NCBI GenBank assembly: GCA_947627115.1
Contig: CANQUQ010000002.1
Location: 186,001 to 250,000, forward strand
Direction: 5' to 3'
DNA length: 64,000 nt
Source: an uncultured Acetatifactor sp.
Lineage (GTDB): Bacteria > Bacillota > Clostridia > Lachnospirales > Lachnospiraceae
The position numbers and the translations under genes are program-made. The notes below the pieces were generated by a model. It was not told the DNA's origin, ran no database searches, and worked only from the letters and a program-made list of their open reading frames with translations. Below are positions 45,300 through 53,189 of the stretch, piece by piece (positions within the stretch are counted from its first letter, which is position 1; each line of letters begins with the position of its first letter).

Positions 45300-47783
45300 T
45301 CATCGGATATCGTAAACGCTGCGAAGCCTCAGGTTGTCCGCCTTACCGCTTAGGATCTCCACCGTTTTGCTGTCTCCGTTCAGATCGAAATAGTTGTCGG
45401 AGAGGATCAGATCCTCGTTCTCATTCAGAATCTCCACACTCTTTGCATATTTCCGGGCAGAGACCGTGATACGGTTCCCCGACACGGAAACGTCGAGCTC
45501 AGGATCCTCATACCGGAAATACTTCGGGTAGGAGAAGATCACCGTTCCCTCTGAGATCACCGTCCCATTCTTCCACGCCTGATAGCTCACATACTGACCG
45601 TAGATATCGATTTCGGGAAGCTCTACCTTTTCCAGCCAAAGACTGCTCAGTGCCGGCACGGTGACAGGTATCTCCTCGGAGCGCAGCACCTTTGCGGCAG
45701 CATCCCTGATCTGCCATTTCACTGTGATCTTCTCGTCCTGCATAGTCTCATTGGCCACATTCAGGCGGATGGACTTCGGGAATGTAAAAGGAAGCCTCAC
45801 CAGCTCCTGTCCGCTGCCCAGCATTCCCTCCTCCTCGCAGGAGATCATCACCGGCGCAAAGAAACGTCTTGCATAGTAATGCAGCGCCTTCAACCGCTGA
45901 CAATAGTCCACGCTGGCCCAGGATGCCACCGGCCAGCAATCGTTGAACTGCCAGTATACGGCGCCCATGCAGCGGCATTCGCTGCGATTGCGTCTGAAAT
46001 GCTCCACCCCGTACCGAATGGCGTCGGCCTGCAGAAGCTGGGAAGCGTAGACCACCGTCTCAAAGGAGGACGGATATTTGTAGGTCTGCTGCATATAGTT
46101 CATGATCTTACCGTTGGCCGAGCCGTTCCTCTGATGCTTCTCCATAATGTAGGAGAAGATGTTCATGTCCCTCTCATCATCCGTGAAGGTCTCCACGGTC
46201 TTCCTGGACGGGAAGGACTGGAATCCGAACTCGGACAGATACCGGAAATAGAACTTGCGGTACTCCGAGAAGGGCTTGTTGCCGTGCCATACCTCCCAAT
46301 AGTGCACATCTCCCCGGTTCTCGTCCCCCGGCTCGTCGAAGGAGCCCCCCGAAGAAGGGCTGGAGGGCCAGTAGAACACCTGGGGCGCGTACTGCTTCAT
46401 CATGCGGGGCAGAATGTACTCGTACATGATGATGTAGTCCCGCACCTCGCTGTCCTTGCTGACCCAGTTGCGCTGGTTCACGAACTGCTCCATCTCGTTG
46501 TTGCCGCACATGAGGCCCAGCGACGCATGATGCCTGATGCGCTTCAGGTTATCTATAAATTCGGCTTTGATATTTTCCTCGAACTCCGGTGTCAGATCGT
46601 ACACGGCGCAGGCGAACATAAAATCCTGCCAGACTAAAAGTCCCATCTCATCGCACAGGTCATAGAACCAGTCGTCGGGGTAGTACCCGCCGCCCCAGAC
46701 GCGGATGCAGTTAAAATGAGCAAAGACAGCCTTATCCAGAAGCGCTTTTGTTGTCTCGCGGTTCACGCGGCCCAGCAGATGGTCCTCCGGAATATAGTCG
46801 GCGCCCATGGAAAAGATGTCCACGCCGTTGACGCAGGCAGCGAACCGCTCGCCCCACCGGTCGGGGGTACGGTCCATGGTGACGGTGCGCAGACCGATCC
46901 TTCTCGTCCACCGATCCAATTCCGTTCCGTCCGCCTTTTCCAGCACAACTGTGACGGTATACAGATTTTGCTCCCCATAGCCGTTTGGCCACCAAAGCTT
47001 CGGAGATGAGATCACGATCTCCTCTTTGCAGGAGTCATAGGAGCTCTCCTCCCCGTCGGGGGACACGAGCTTTATCTTGGTCCGCAGACCTTCCGGGAGC
47101 TTCCCCGGCGGCAGCAGATCTCCTGCTCCGAAGCCCTCCGGAGCCGTTTCAACCTCCGGCGTAATCCTCAGCCGCACCTCCCCGTCCCCGTGGAACTGCA
47201 GCACCTCCACACTGTCCAGCCTCGCGGTATCGATGCCCAACAGCAGGACCGGTCTCCAGATGCCCGCATCCGGCAGATGCGCGCCCCAGTCCCAGCCGAA
47301 CATATAATGTGCCTTGCGCAGATGTACAAAGCCGTTCATGGCATCCTCCGTGCCCAGAGTGGGAGCCTTTCGGAACGCCTCCTCTATGTACTTGGTGGGG
47401 GAATAAAAATACACTCTCAGCTCGTTCCCCTCTTTTTTCAGAAGCTCTTTGACGGAATACTCCCAGGTGCGGTGCATGTTCTCCGCATGGCCCAGCATCT
47501 CGCCGTTCAGAAAAACATCCGCAACGGTATCCAGACCCTCGAAACGAAGGACGACCCCGTCGCTGGAAAGCAGCTCCTCCCCGCAGTCGAAGACCGTGCT
47601 GTACTCATAATCATTATCCATCAGCGCAAGGGCCGCATCCTCATTGTCCTTCCAGAAAGGGTCCTCCATCCTGCCCGCCGCCAGCAGGTCTCCGTAGACG
47701 GAACCGGGAACCGTCGCCGGTATCCTCTCATCCTGCCCCACCTGCCGCAATGTCCAGTTCTCATGCAATGTAACCGTCTTCAT
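45300..47783 (-). CDS. Glycoside hydrolase family 2 beta-mannosidase
   Basis: This 827-residue cytoplasmic enzyme (no signal peptide) releases mannose from the non-reducing end of beta-mannosides. It has an N-terminal jelly-roll sugar-binding domain (to about 180, with GWDWGAHLPDAGIW), an Ig-like domain, and a TIM barrel. In the barrel the acid/base Glu430 lies in GNNE and the nucleophile Glu518 in SEFGFQSFP. A C-terminal Ig-like region ends the protein. The FGWDWGAHLPDAGIWRP block and overall order fit beta-mannosidases rather than beta-galactosidases or glucuronidases. Uptake of short manno-oligosaccharides is implied, but no transporter is adjacent. GGGAGAAGGGC precedes the ATG. Confidence 0.93.
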   Translation of the reverse strand: MKTVTLHENWTLRQVGQDERIPATVPGSVYGDLLAAGRMEDPFWKDNEDAALALMDNDYEYSTVFDCGEELLSSDGVVLRFEGLDTVADVFLNGEMLGHAENMHRTWEYSVKELLKKEGNELRVYFYSPTKYIEEAFRKAPTLGTEDAMNGFVHLRKAHYMFGWDWGAHLPDAGIWRPVLLLGIDTARLDSVEVLQFHGDGEVRLRITPEVETAPEGFGAGDLLPPGKLPEGLRTKIKLVSPDGEESSYDSCKEEIVISSPKLWWPNGYGEQNLYTVTVVLEKADGTELDRWTRRIGLRTVTMDRTPDRWGERFAACVNGVDIFSMGADYIPEDHLLGRVNRETTKALLDKAVFAHFNCIRVWGGGYYPDDWFYDLCDEMGLLVWQDFMFACAVYDLTPEFEENIKAEFIDNLKRIRHHASLGLMCGNNEMEQFVNQRNWVSKDSEVRDYIIMYEYILPRMMKQYAPQVFYWPSSPSSGGSFDEPGDENRGDVHYWEVWHGNKPFSEYRKFYFRYLSEFGFQSFPSRKTVETFTDDERDMNIFSYIMEKHQRNGSANGKIMNYMQQTYKYPSSFETVVYASQLLQADAIRYGVEHFRRNRSECRCMGAVYWQFNDCWPVASWASVDYCQRLKALHYYARRFFAPVMISCEEEGMLGSGQELVRLPFTFPKSIRLNVANETMQDEKITVKWQIRDAAAKVLRSEEIPVTVPALSSLWLEKVELPEIDIYGQYVSYQAWKNGTVISEGTVIFSYPKYFRYEDPELDVSVSGNRITVSARKYAKSVEILNENEDLILSDNYFDLNGDSKTVEILSGKADNLRLRSVYDIR

Positions 47784-47807
47784 GCCCTTCTCCCTTCTTA
47801 TTTTTCT

Positions 47808-48452
47808 TTACGAAAAATCCGTCCTGTTCAGCTCCACCCTGACCGGAGCCTTCGCATAGCCGGCAAAAGCAGCCCCGTCGGAGGGCTTTCCCACGATACT
47901 GCCGTAATGCGTAGGTATCGCCACCTCCGGGCGGATCGCATCCACAAGCTCCGCCGCCCTTTTCGCATCCATCGTATAGGTGCCGCCGATGGGTATCAGC
48001 GCGATATCACACCTGACCGCCTTCGCTTCCTTGGTAGCGTCCGTATCCCCGGCAATATAAATACGCTTCCCTCCGATCTGCAGAACATATCCTACCCATC
48101 CGGCATTTCTGGGATGAAACGGCTTTAAGATATTGTACGCCGGCACAGTTTCAAGCTCCAGTCCCTCCACCTGGCAACGGGTGCCCGGCTTCACCGTCGC
48201 GATCCGCTTCACCAGGCCGGCGACCTCCTGGGCCTTGTCCTCCATCTTCTCCGGCACCACAAGGACCGTGTCCTTCCCCGCTGTTCTTGCAATATCCTCC
48301 GGCGAAAAATGGTCGTAATGGTCATGTGTTATCAGAATAATATCCGCATCCTGCGGTTCTGTCTTCATCCGAAACGGATCGATGTAGACCGTCCTGTCCC
48401 CATCCTTGATCCGAATGCTGTTCTGTGTAAATACCTCAATATTTCCGGCCAT
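47808..48452 (-). CDS. MBL-fold metal-dependent hydrolase (UPF0173/UlaG-like)
   Basis: This 214-residue metallo-beta-lactamase-fold protein has the metal motif THDHYDHFS (HxHxDH) near residue 43, a GDTD metal ligand near 135 and a late IPTHYG histidine. It resembles the UPF0173/L-ascorbate-6-phosphate lactonase-like group of small cytosolic hydrolases. It lies 24 nt upstream of the beta-mannosidase in the same direction. A role on a sugar lactone or phosphate ester is possible but not shown by the sequence. AAGGAAGGGG lies before the ATG. Confidence 0.85.
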   Translation of the reverse strand: MAGNIEVFTQNSIRIKDGDRTVYIDPFRMKTEPQDADIILITHDHYDHFSPEDIARTAGKDTVLVVPEKMEDKAQEVAGLVKRIATVKPGTRCQVEGLELETVPAYNILKPFHPRNAGWVGYVLQIGGKRIYIAGDTDATKEAKAVRCDIALIPIGGTYTMDAKRAAELVDAIRPEVAIPTHYGSIVGKPSDGAAFAGYAKAPVRVELNRTDFS

Positions 48453-48471
48453 GACAATGAATCCCCTTCCT

Positions 48472-48864
48472 TCAGAACCTTATCTCTTCCGGCTCATGGG
48501 TGAAAGAAGAAAATGTCGCTGTCGCATTCTTAAAATAAAAGACCTCCGTGTTCCCGTCATCCGCGGAATACATATTCTGCAGAGACGGATAAGCATCCAG
48601 CATGGACTGCCGCGCCTCTCTCCTGTCGTCTTCCACCAGCTCCCCGGCAACACGAAGCCATTCGCCGTCCTTAAAGGCACACACCTCCACTTTCGGATTG
48701 GCATGCAGCTGCTTTGACACATTCTTTACCTTGCCGGTCTGGATATAAAGCCTTCCCTCAAAAATATGCGCCGTCCCGAACGGCCGCACCCTTGGCTGGT
48801 CGCCCTCAGCCGTTGCCAGATAATACGTTCCCGCGTCCTGTAAAAATTTTGCCACTCTCTCCAT
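48472..48864 (-). CDS. Pyridoxamine 5'-phosphate oxidase-like flavin-binding protein
   Basis: This 130-residue split-barrel protein of the PNPOx-like family shows the core pattern YYLATAEGDQPRVRPFG followed by LYIQTGKVKNV and a late VEVCAFKDGEW strand. Such short proteins bind FMN, F420 or heme and serve as reductases or redox sensors; which applies here is unknown. GAGGAGG precedes the ATG. It is the first gene of the cluster leading to the beta-mannosidase and is fronted by a near-consensus promoter with an embedded inverted repeat. Confidence 0.88.
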   Translation of the reverse strand: MERVAKFLQDAGTYYLATAEGDQPRVRPFGTAHIFEGRLYIQTGKVKNVSKQLHANPKVEVCAFKDGEWLRVAGELVEDDRREARQSMLDAYPSLQNMYSADDGNTEVFYFKNATATFSSFTHEPEEIRF

Positions 48865-48887
48865 TTCAGCTTCCTCCTCTAATGGCC

Positions 48888-48916
48888 ATTATATTTTTGT
48901 CCTACAAAAATATCAA
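48888..48916 (-). promoter_or_regulatory. Strong predicted promoter with a perfect 10-bp inverted repeat operator
   Basis: On the minus strand TTGATA (48916-48911), 17-bp spacer, TATAAT (48893-48888). The spacer is almost filled by the inverted repeat ATATTTTTGT-N3-ACAAAAATAT (48891-48913), which also overlaps both boxes. A dimeric repressor binding here would block RNA polymerase. No regulator gene is adjacent. It likely controls the PNPOx-MBL-beta-mannosidase series. Confidence 0.7.
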
Positions 48917-48974
48917 GCCAAAATTTTACCGCGGCAGCGGAAATTACAGATCATGAGCCCAGGCTCCGCTTTTA

Positions 48975-49484
48975 TCAAGTCCTCAACCGTTTCGACCAGC
49001 CTCTTGCTGCAAAGGGCATACATAAAACACCGATCAGAATCGGAACAACGAGCAGCAGATATGGCGACCACACATATTTTCCAAAAATGCAGAACGTATT
49101 TGTACGGAAAATATCAGAGCTGCTTCCCACCAATGGAATTTTTATATAAGATTTCTCCAATGTTTCTTTCTCTGCCAAAAGCAACTCCAGATCATCATCG
49201 GACGGACTGAATAATTTAGTCCGCCTTCTGATATAATCTATCGTGAGGTTCCGCCCAATTGCATAAAGCCATGCCTGAAACGTATATTTGTTTGTATATC
49301 GGGGCTTTTTGACCATCAGCTTAAAAAAAGTATCTTCTGCCAAATCTTCTGCAAGATGAATGTCGGAGACATATTGATTCAGATATAAGATCAAACCGTC
49401 TTTATAACGATTGACGATATCGACAATTCCATTGTCATCACCCTCAAGGAAACGGTGGTAGCTGCTTGCACCATTATCCTCCAT
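48975..49484 (-). CDS. ECF-type sigma factor with region 2 intact and region 4 lost (chimeric end)
   Basis: This 169-residue reading frame has residues 1 to about 110 as a clear sigma-70 region 2 (LAEDLAEDTFFKLM, then FQAWLYAIGRNLTIDYIRR). After EKSYIK the sequence stops resembling a sigma factor. Instead of the helix-turn-helix region 4 it reads through a short non-sigma stretch into a hydrophobic segment (YLLLVVPILIGVLCMPF) and a basic end. This suggests a deletion or rearrangement that fused the gene to the tail of a membrane-protein gene, possibly its former partner. AGGAGG is well placed before the ATG at 49484. It can hardly recognise a -35 element and is probably inactive. Confidence 0.75.
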   Translation of the reverse strand: MEDNGASSYHRFLEGDDNGIVDIVNRYKDGLILYLNQYVSDIHLAEDLAEDTFFKLMVKKPRYTNKYTFQAWLYAIGRNLTIDYIRRRTKLFSPSDDDLELLLAEKETLEKSYIKIPLVGSSSDIFRTNTFCIFGKYVWSPYLLLVVPILIGVLCMPFAARGWSKRLRT

Positions 49485-49659
49485 ACCTTAAAGACCTCCT
49501 CCCCTATGTATTGCTCTACTATATTAAACGAAGGAACAGCAAAATTCTCACACTTTAATTCTAGTAATTCTCTTTTTTCCTAAAATACTACCTAGAAACG
49601 TCTAACTATAGTATAATATTTAATAAAACAAATAGTAATTTGTTTGGAGGATTTTTTGA

Positions 49660-50655
49660 ATGGAAAAAAGAGAAATTGATAAAATGTTAAAACCAAAAAT
49701 GACGATAGTATATATATTAATATTTATATACATAGGGATTGCAGCTTTATGTATAGGTTTCGCTTTTTCTAAGGCGTATAAGCAGTATGAGCAAAGAATA
49801 GATTCATTAAATTTTGCTGAACTTGTTTCTAATGGTCGTGAAGAAGAAGGATTATATGCATCACTCAACATTGCTTATTTACCTAAAATATTAGCAGCGA
49901 ATTCAAAGAAAGATAGTTATCTATATTATGCAATAGATGAAGAGGATAATGTATATATAGTAAGATTATCCAATAAAACTTTTGATTATTTAAAAAGTAT
50001 AGCTGACGAAGAAACGAGAAAACTTAGTTCAATATATCATTTGAACGGTTTTACACATAAAATTGATCCACAAACAGAATCATTAGTATTACGTAATTAT
50101 GATAAGGTATTTCCAAATATTAAATTAACTTCGGAAAATTTATATGAGCATTTAGGAAAAATTTACTTGGATGAAAATATATCTCCGGAAAGTCGGCGTA
50201 CAGTCGATTTATATAAAGCTATCGCAATGGTAGGGGTATTTTTCCTTGTAGCAGCATTTGGATTTATAGTTCCGGCTGTTATAAGATCAAAAAAGGTATT
50301 AAAAAATCCGGAATTAGTTGAAGTATTAAGAAGCGAACTTGGAAATTTAACTGATAATAAATATCAAAAATATCGCCTTTATCTAACTGAAAATTATATT
50401 ATATCCGGTATTGATCCACTAAAATATGAAGATATTGTATGGGCATATACCATAACGTTAAAAAATTATACTATCAAAACCGGAAAATCTTTACTAGCTT
50501 ATACAAAAGATAAGAAAAAACATGTCGTGATTTCAGTTGGACCTAAAGATAATGTGCTGGATGATATTTTAATTGATCTTCAAGAGAAAAATCCTAACAT
50601 AAAAATAGGGTATAATAAAGAAAACAAAAAGTTTTTTGAAAATTATCAAAAATAG
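49660..50655 (+). CDS. A+T-rich two-helix membrane protein of unknown function
   Basis: This 331-residue protein has a hydrophobic helix near the N-terminus (about 16-37), a ~140-residue probably exposed region, a second helix (about 187-210), and a cytoplasmic C-terminal domain of ~120 residues. The final domain has a beta-rich pattern (DIVWAYTITLKNYTIKTGKSLLAYTKDKKKHVV) resembling PH-like folds. Its base composition is strikingly A+T-rich, with AAA/ATA/TTA codons, unlike flanking G+C-rich genes, so recent transfer is likely. GGAGG precedes the ATG at 49660, and a TATAAT word occurs at 49612-49617. No family is recognised. Confidence 0.78.
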   Translation: MEKREIDKMLKPKMTIVYILIFIYIGIAALCIGFAFSKAYKQYEQRIDSLNFAELVSNGREEEGLYASLNIAYLPKILAANSKKDSYLYYAIDEEDNVYIVRLSNKTFDYLKSIADEETRKLSSIYHLNGFTHKIDPQTESLVLRNYDKVFPNIKLTSENLYEHLGKIYLDENISPESRRTVDLYKAIAMVGVFFLVAAFGFIVPAVIRSKKVLKNPELVEVLRSELGNLTDNKYQKYRLYLTENYIISGIDPLKYEDIVWAYTITLKNYTIKTGKSLLAYTKDKKKHVVISVGPKDNVLDDILIDLQEKNPNIKIGYNKENKKFFENYQK

Positions 50656-50665
50656 ATATTAAGAC

Positions 50666-50693
50666 AATGCCCCGACCTTTAGGCCTGGGCATT
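50666..50693. terminator. Hairpin between convergent genes
   Basis: AATGCCC (50666-50672) pairs with GGGCATT (50687-50693), with an inner CCT/AGG pairing. It lies between the stops of the A+T-rich gene (plus) and the Rpn remnant (minus). Neither side has a clear T-run, so it is only a possible bidirectional terminator. Confidence 0.42.
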
Positions 50694-50707
50694 CTCTGTA
50701 TCACAAT

Positions 50708-51244
50708 CTACTCTTTCTCATCCATAGGTCCAGATCCGTTCTGTTCTTCCAGCTTAGCAAGGACGGCCGCTTCCTCCGGCCCGCATTCTGCATAGGCCTC
50801 GCAGATCCGGTCAATCTCCTCCCTGTCCGTCAGCAGGTCCGCCGCGATCTTCTCCGGGGATTCTCCCATCTGCAGCTTGCCGCAGACAAGATGGACCAGG
50901 AGACGGCGCGCGCCCTGAGTACGGCCACGCTCAATACCCTGTTCTATGCCGTCCTCCACGCCCTCCTCATATCTTACCTCCAGCGCATCATCCATATTGA
51001 ACTGTGTGTACAGCATATTTTGCACCTCCGTCCCGTGCTCCCTTACGAAGTCCGTAAAGATTCCCTTCCGGATGCTGTCCTTCACCGCAAGGGTCACTGC
51101 CCCGTCCCGGTCCAGTCCCTCTTGTCGGTATGTCCGGATCCGCTCTATGAACCAGGAATACTCATACAGCGGCAGACAGTCCTGAAGCAGCCTGTGACCT
51201 GCCGGGAGATTGATGTTGATCATTCTTACTTTTAATTCTAGCAT
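50708..51244 (-). pseudogene. C-terminal remnant of an Rpn-family (PD-(D/E)XK) nuclease
   Basis: The 178-residue frame matches the C-terminal half of Rpn/transposase-like recombination-promoting nucleases. It has LELKVRMININLPAGH, YEYSWFIERIR, an EEGxEDGIEQGIERG Gly/Glu-repeat segment and RLLVHLVCGKL. The N-terminal nuclease core with the PD-(D/E)XK residues is missing. Similarity continues for about 17 codons upstream of 51244 (EKVLKLSDGYIAKTEAP) and is then cut by a stop codon. The remaining frame could still be translated but should lack nuclease activity. Rpn genes are common, fast-evolving accessory genes in gut Clostridia. Confidence 0.7.
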
Positions 51245-51685
51245 AGGCGCTTCCGTTTTGGCAATATACCCATCCGAAAGTTTTAATACTTTTTCTGTAT
51301 GCTCCGCTTATAAGTTCTACCGACACTTTCCGCTTCTCGTCAATCTTCGTCACGTTCCTCTGCAGAAATATTGTCCGCTGTTTCCTCAGAGGCTTCCCCA
51401 GACAGGTCGGGCAGTTCTTCCCCTTCTCCGCCCGCATATTTCTGAGCCTTTGATTGTAATGCACCAATCATGGCTCCCAATACATATGCGGTCTAACGTC
51501 CAAAATATATGTCCGTTGTTTTTCTCTGTCTCCATATTTTTAGAATCGCCCTAAAAATAACTTATCCGCCATCAACTCCTATGCTGTTTCATATAATGTC
51601 ATCAATATCCAATAATCCCAACATACATATAAATTGAACAAATTCAATTATCCGTACATAAGCACGATCTTTTCATACCGTTTCT
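51245..51685. other. Non-coding stretch with gene debris
   Basis: These 441 bases contain no convincing gene. 51245-51297 is the in-frame remainder of the Rpn homology. On the minus strand 51340-51471 is a 43-codon fragment (MIGALQSKAQKYAG... ending SAEERDED) that continues upstream in frame to a stop with a hydrophobic AYVLGAMIGAL segment. It looks like the tail of a lost membrane-protein gene. An inverted repeat ATTGAA-N4-TTCAAT lies at 51633-51648. The stretch is A+T-rich relative to the core genome. Confidence 0.5.
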
Positions 51686-51898
51686 TCAAGACAATGCAGA
51701 CTTGCGGGCTTCAATGTATAGGTCAATATCCTCAATAATATAGTTCGTACCTGTCGTATGCAGGGCCTCATAACAGGAGTAAACATATTCCCAGACCCAG
51801 TAACGACGGAACAGTTCTGCGAGCTGCTTGCCTGTCAGATGCTTTGCCAGTTTGTATTGCTCGGCACAGTAAATCATAAATTTACCCTGAGCGCTCAT
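51686..51898 (-). CDS. DUF3791-family small protein
   Basis: This 70-residue protein has the family pattern MIYCAEQYKLAKHLTGKQLAELFRRY, a YVYSCYEALHTTG segment, and a YIIEDIDLYIEA end. No catalytic motif. The ATG at 51898 has GAGGAGG upstream, located in the last codons of the preceding gene (2-nt gap). It is the last gene in the four-gene cassette with the DUF3990 protein. DUF3791 proteins recur beside DUF3990 genes and are candidates for an antitoxin or accessory role; this is inferred from context. Confidence 0.82.
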   Translation of the reverse strand: MSAQGKFMIYCAEQYKLAKHLTGKQLAELFRRYWVWEYVYSCYEALHTTGTNYIIEDIDLYIEARKSALS

Positions 51899-51900
51899 AA

Positions 51901-52140
51901 TCAATCCTCCTCTGGCAGTTCAAAACTGCCCGTTTTCTTTTCTTCATCAAATAGATTAAATAGGGTAAGGGGGCTGAAATGCCATAGCTTCGTCTCTTCC
52001 TGCTCTAAAAGAGCGTAGACCTTAGAGTTATAAAACTCATTCGCAGCGGTCATTTCGTCATATGCATAGTTTTCAGTAATCAGGTGAACGATCTGCTCTA
52101 CAAGCACGCCCATAACAGCGCCAAACTTTTCTGCTTCCAT
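51901..52140 (-). CDS. Small acidic protein partnered with DUF3990 gene
   Basis: This 79-residue, acidic protein has a helical N-terminal half (VLVEQIVHLITENYAYDEMTA) and a C-terminal half with FYNSKVYALLEQEETKLWHFSP followed by LTLFNLFDEE. Its start overlaps the stop of the DUF3990 gene by one base (TAATG), so it is translationally coupled. The SxxYxLLxxEETxLWxxSP pattern recurs in short proteins next to DUF3990 genes. Acidic, small and co-encoded, it is the best antitoxin candidate. No firm family name is given. Confidence 0.78.
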   Translation of the reverse strand: MEAEKFGAVMGVLVEQIVHLITENYAYDEMTAANEFYNSKVYALLEQEETKLWHFSPLTLFNLFDEEKKTGSFELPEED

Positions 52141-52631
52141 TACAATTCCTCCTGCGGGACTGTCCCCATAAATTTTAGATACGAAAGTGCTCTTTCAGAT
52201 GACAGCACTAACTGATTGTATAATTTCTTGATTTTCAATGCTTCCAAAGTTTGCTCCTTTGTAAGTACACCGGCAGAATAGAGTGTAAATGTCGTATACA
52301 CGTCATCATTTGCAACGGGGCCAAAAATGAAGTCATAGGCCTCTTTCGTATAATTGCCGGAACGATTTTCCGATACAAAATCCAACCAAGCCTCATTTGC
52401 ACTGTCGAAACGCAGAACGGAACATTCGGTAAAAGCACGTTCTTCGTCGAGTTCATAGATACTGACAGCTTTTTCGCCCTCTTTACGGCGCTTTGTCACT
52501 TTATCAGCAAAGCCTATCGCCTGTACTTTATTTGTCGTCGTGTAAAATCCGAAACCAAAATCAAGAAACCGATTCTGTTCGATCAGCCTCGGTTCAGAAA
52601 CAATCACATTACTGCCATGATATAGAATCAT
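52140..52631 (-). CDS. DUF3990 protein, ADP-ribosyltransferase-like fold
   Basis: This 163-residue protein starts with LYHGSNVIV, has the [19 protein letters not shown] block and a C-terminal [17 protein letters not shown] motif followed by [17 protein letters not shown]. These are the hallmarks of DUF3990, which is related to ADP-ribosyltransferase folds (H-Y type). It is likely a NAD-using modifying enzyme and candidate toxin. The start codon overlaps the preceding gene's stop (ATGA). The target is unknown, and the predicted catalytic acidic residue could not be assigned with certainty. Confidence 0.85.
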   Translation of the reverse strand: MILYHGSNVIVSEPRLIEQNRFLDFGFGFYTTTNKVQAIGFADKVTKRRKEGEKAVSIYELDEERAFTECSVLRFDSANEAWLDFVSENRSGNYTKEAYDFIFGPVANDDVYTTFTLYSAGVLTKEQTLEALKIKKLYNQLVLSSERALSYLKFMGTVPQEEL

Positions 52632-52936
52632 ACCGCACCCTCCAATACCTTATCTGCAATCGCCTTTTCCTCTTGTAAAGATTTCACCATTGCCTCAATA
52701 TGCCGCCGCCTTTCAACAAGAGATCGAATATTTTCAATTTCCTTTTTTCCGACATATTGAGAAATCACCTTTTTACCGTCCCTGTATTTCAGATAATAAT
52801 ATGTTTTCTCGCCAACCGTCTTTGTCGATATTGTACCTCGCGGTAAAACGGAAAGTTCCGCATGATACTTTCCAAGCATATATTCAATTCTTTGCTTTTC
52901 CTGTTTGACAGTATGCAGAATCAAGTTCAACGCCAT
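52628..52936 (-). CDS. Short basic protein with [11 protein letters not shown] motif (first gene of DUF3990 cassette)
   Basis: This 102-residue basic protein has an N-terminal helix ([22 protein letters not shown]), a beta-hairpin-like [25 protein letters not shown] segment spread over residues 35-60, and a C-terminal helical pair ending [17 protein letters not shown]. Similar short proteins occur widely in Clostridia, often near mobile or toxin genes; a nucleic-acid role is possible. The start is uncertain: ATG at 52936 has GAGG only 2 nt away, whereas TTG at 52930 has it 8 nt away and gives [11 protein letters not shown]. It is preceded by a near-perfect promoter and leads the four-gene operon. 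Confidence 0.76.
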   Translation of the reverse strand: MALNLILHTVKQEKQRIEYMLGKYHAELSVLPRGTISTKTVGEKTYYYLKYRDGKKVISQYVGKKEIENIRSLVERRRHIEAMVKSLQEEKAIADKVLEGAV

Positions 52937-52952
52937 CACCTCTTCGCTTAAT

Positions 52953-52981
52953 ATTATACACAACACAAAAGAAAATATCAA
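52953..52981 (-). promoter_or_regulatory. Strong predicted promoter of the DUF3990 cassette
   Basis: On the minus strand TTGATA (52981-52976), 17 bp, TATAAT (52958-52953). The predicted start of transcription is near 52946, leaving a leader of only about 10-16 nt. Confidence 0.66.
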
Positions 52982-53107
52982 TGCGTTGTTGTGCAAAGGA
53001 TGTGCTACATACTTTAGTTATTGTCAAATATTTTACATGATATAAAGCATCAGCGGAATGCCGATGATAGCGATTGCGCATATTATGAAGATTCAAACGC
53101 CCCTTCC

Positions 53108-53156
53108 AAAACGAAAATGAACACCCCAACAACCAGCTCTGTGGTGGTGTTCATTT
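53108..53156 (-). terminator. Intrinsic terminator after hemZ
   Basis: On the minus strand AAATGAACACC (53156-53146) pairs perfectly with GGTGTTCATTT (53125-53115); the loop is 20 nt with possible inner pairing. It is followed by TCGTTTT. It lies about 35 nt after the hemZ stop and ends the rel-hemZ operon before the accessory insert. Confidence 0.62.
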
Positions 53157-53189
53157 CCTACTCAATCATTTTACGTATATTTCGAGTCA

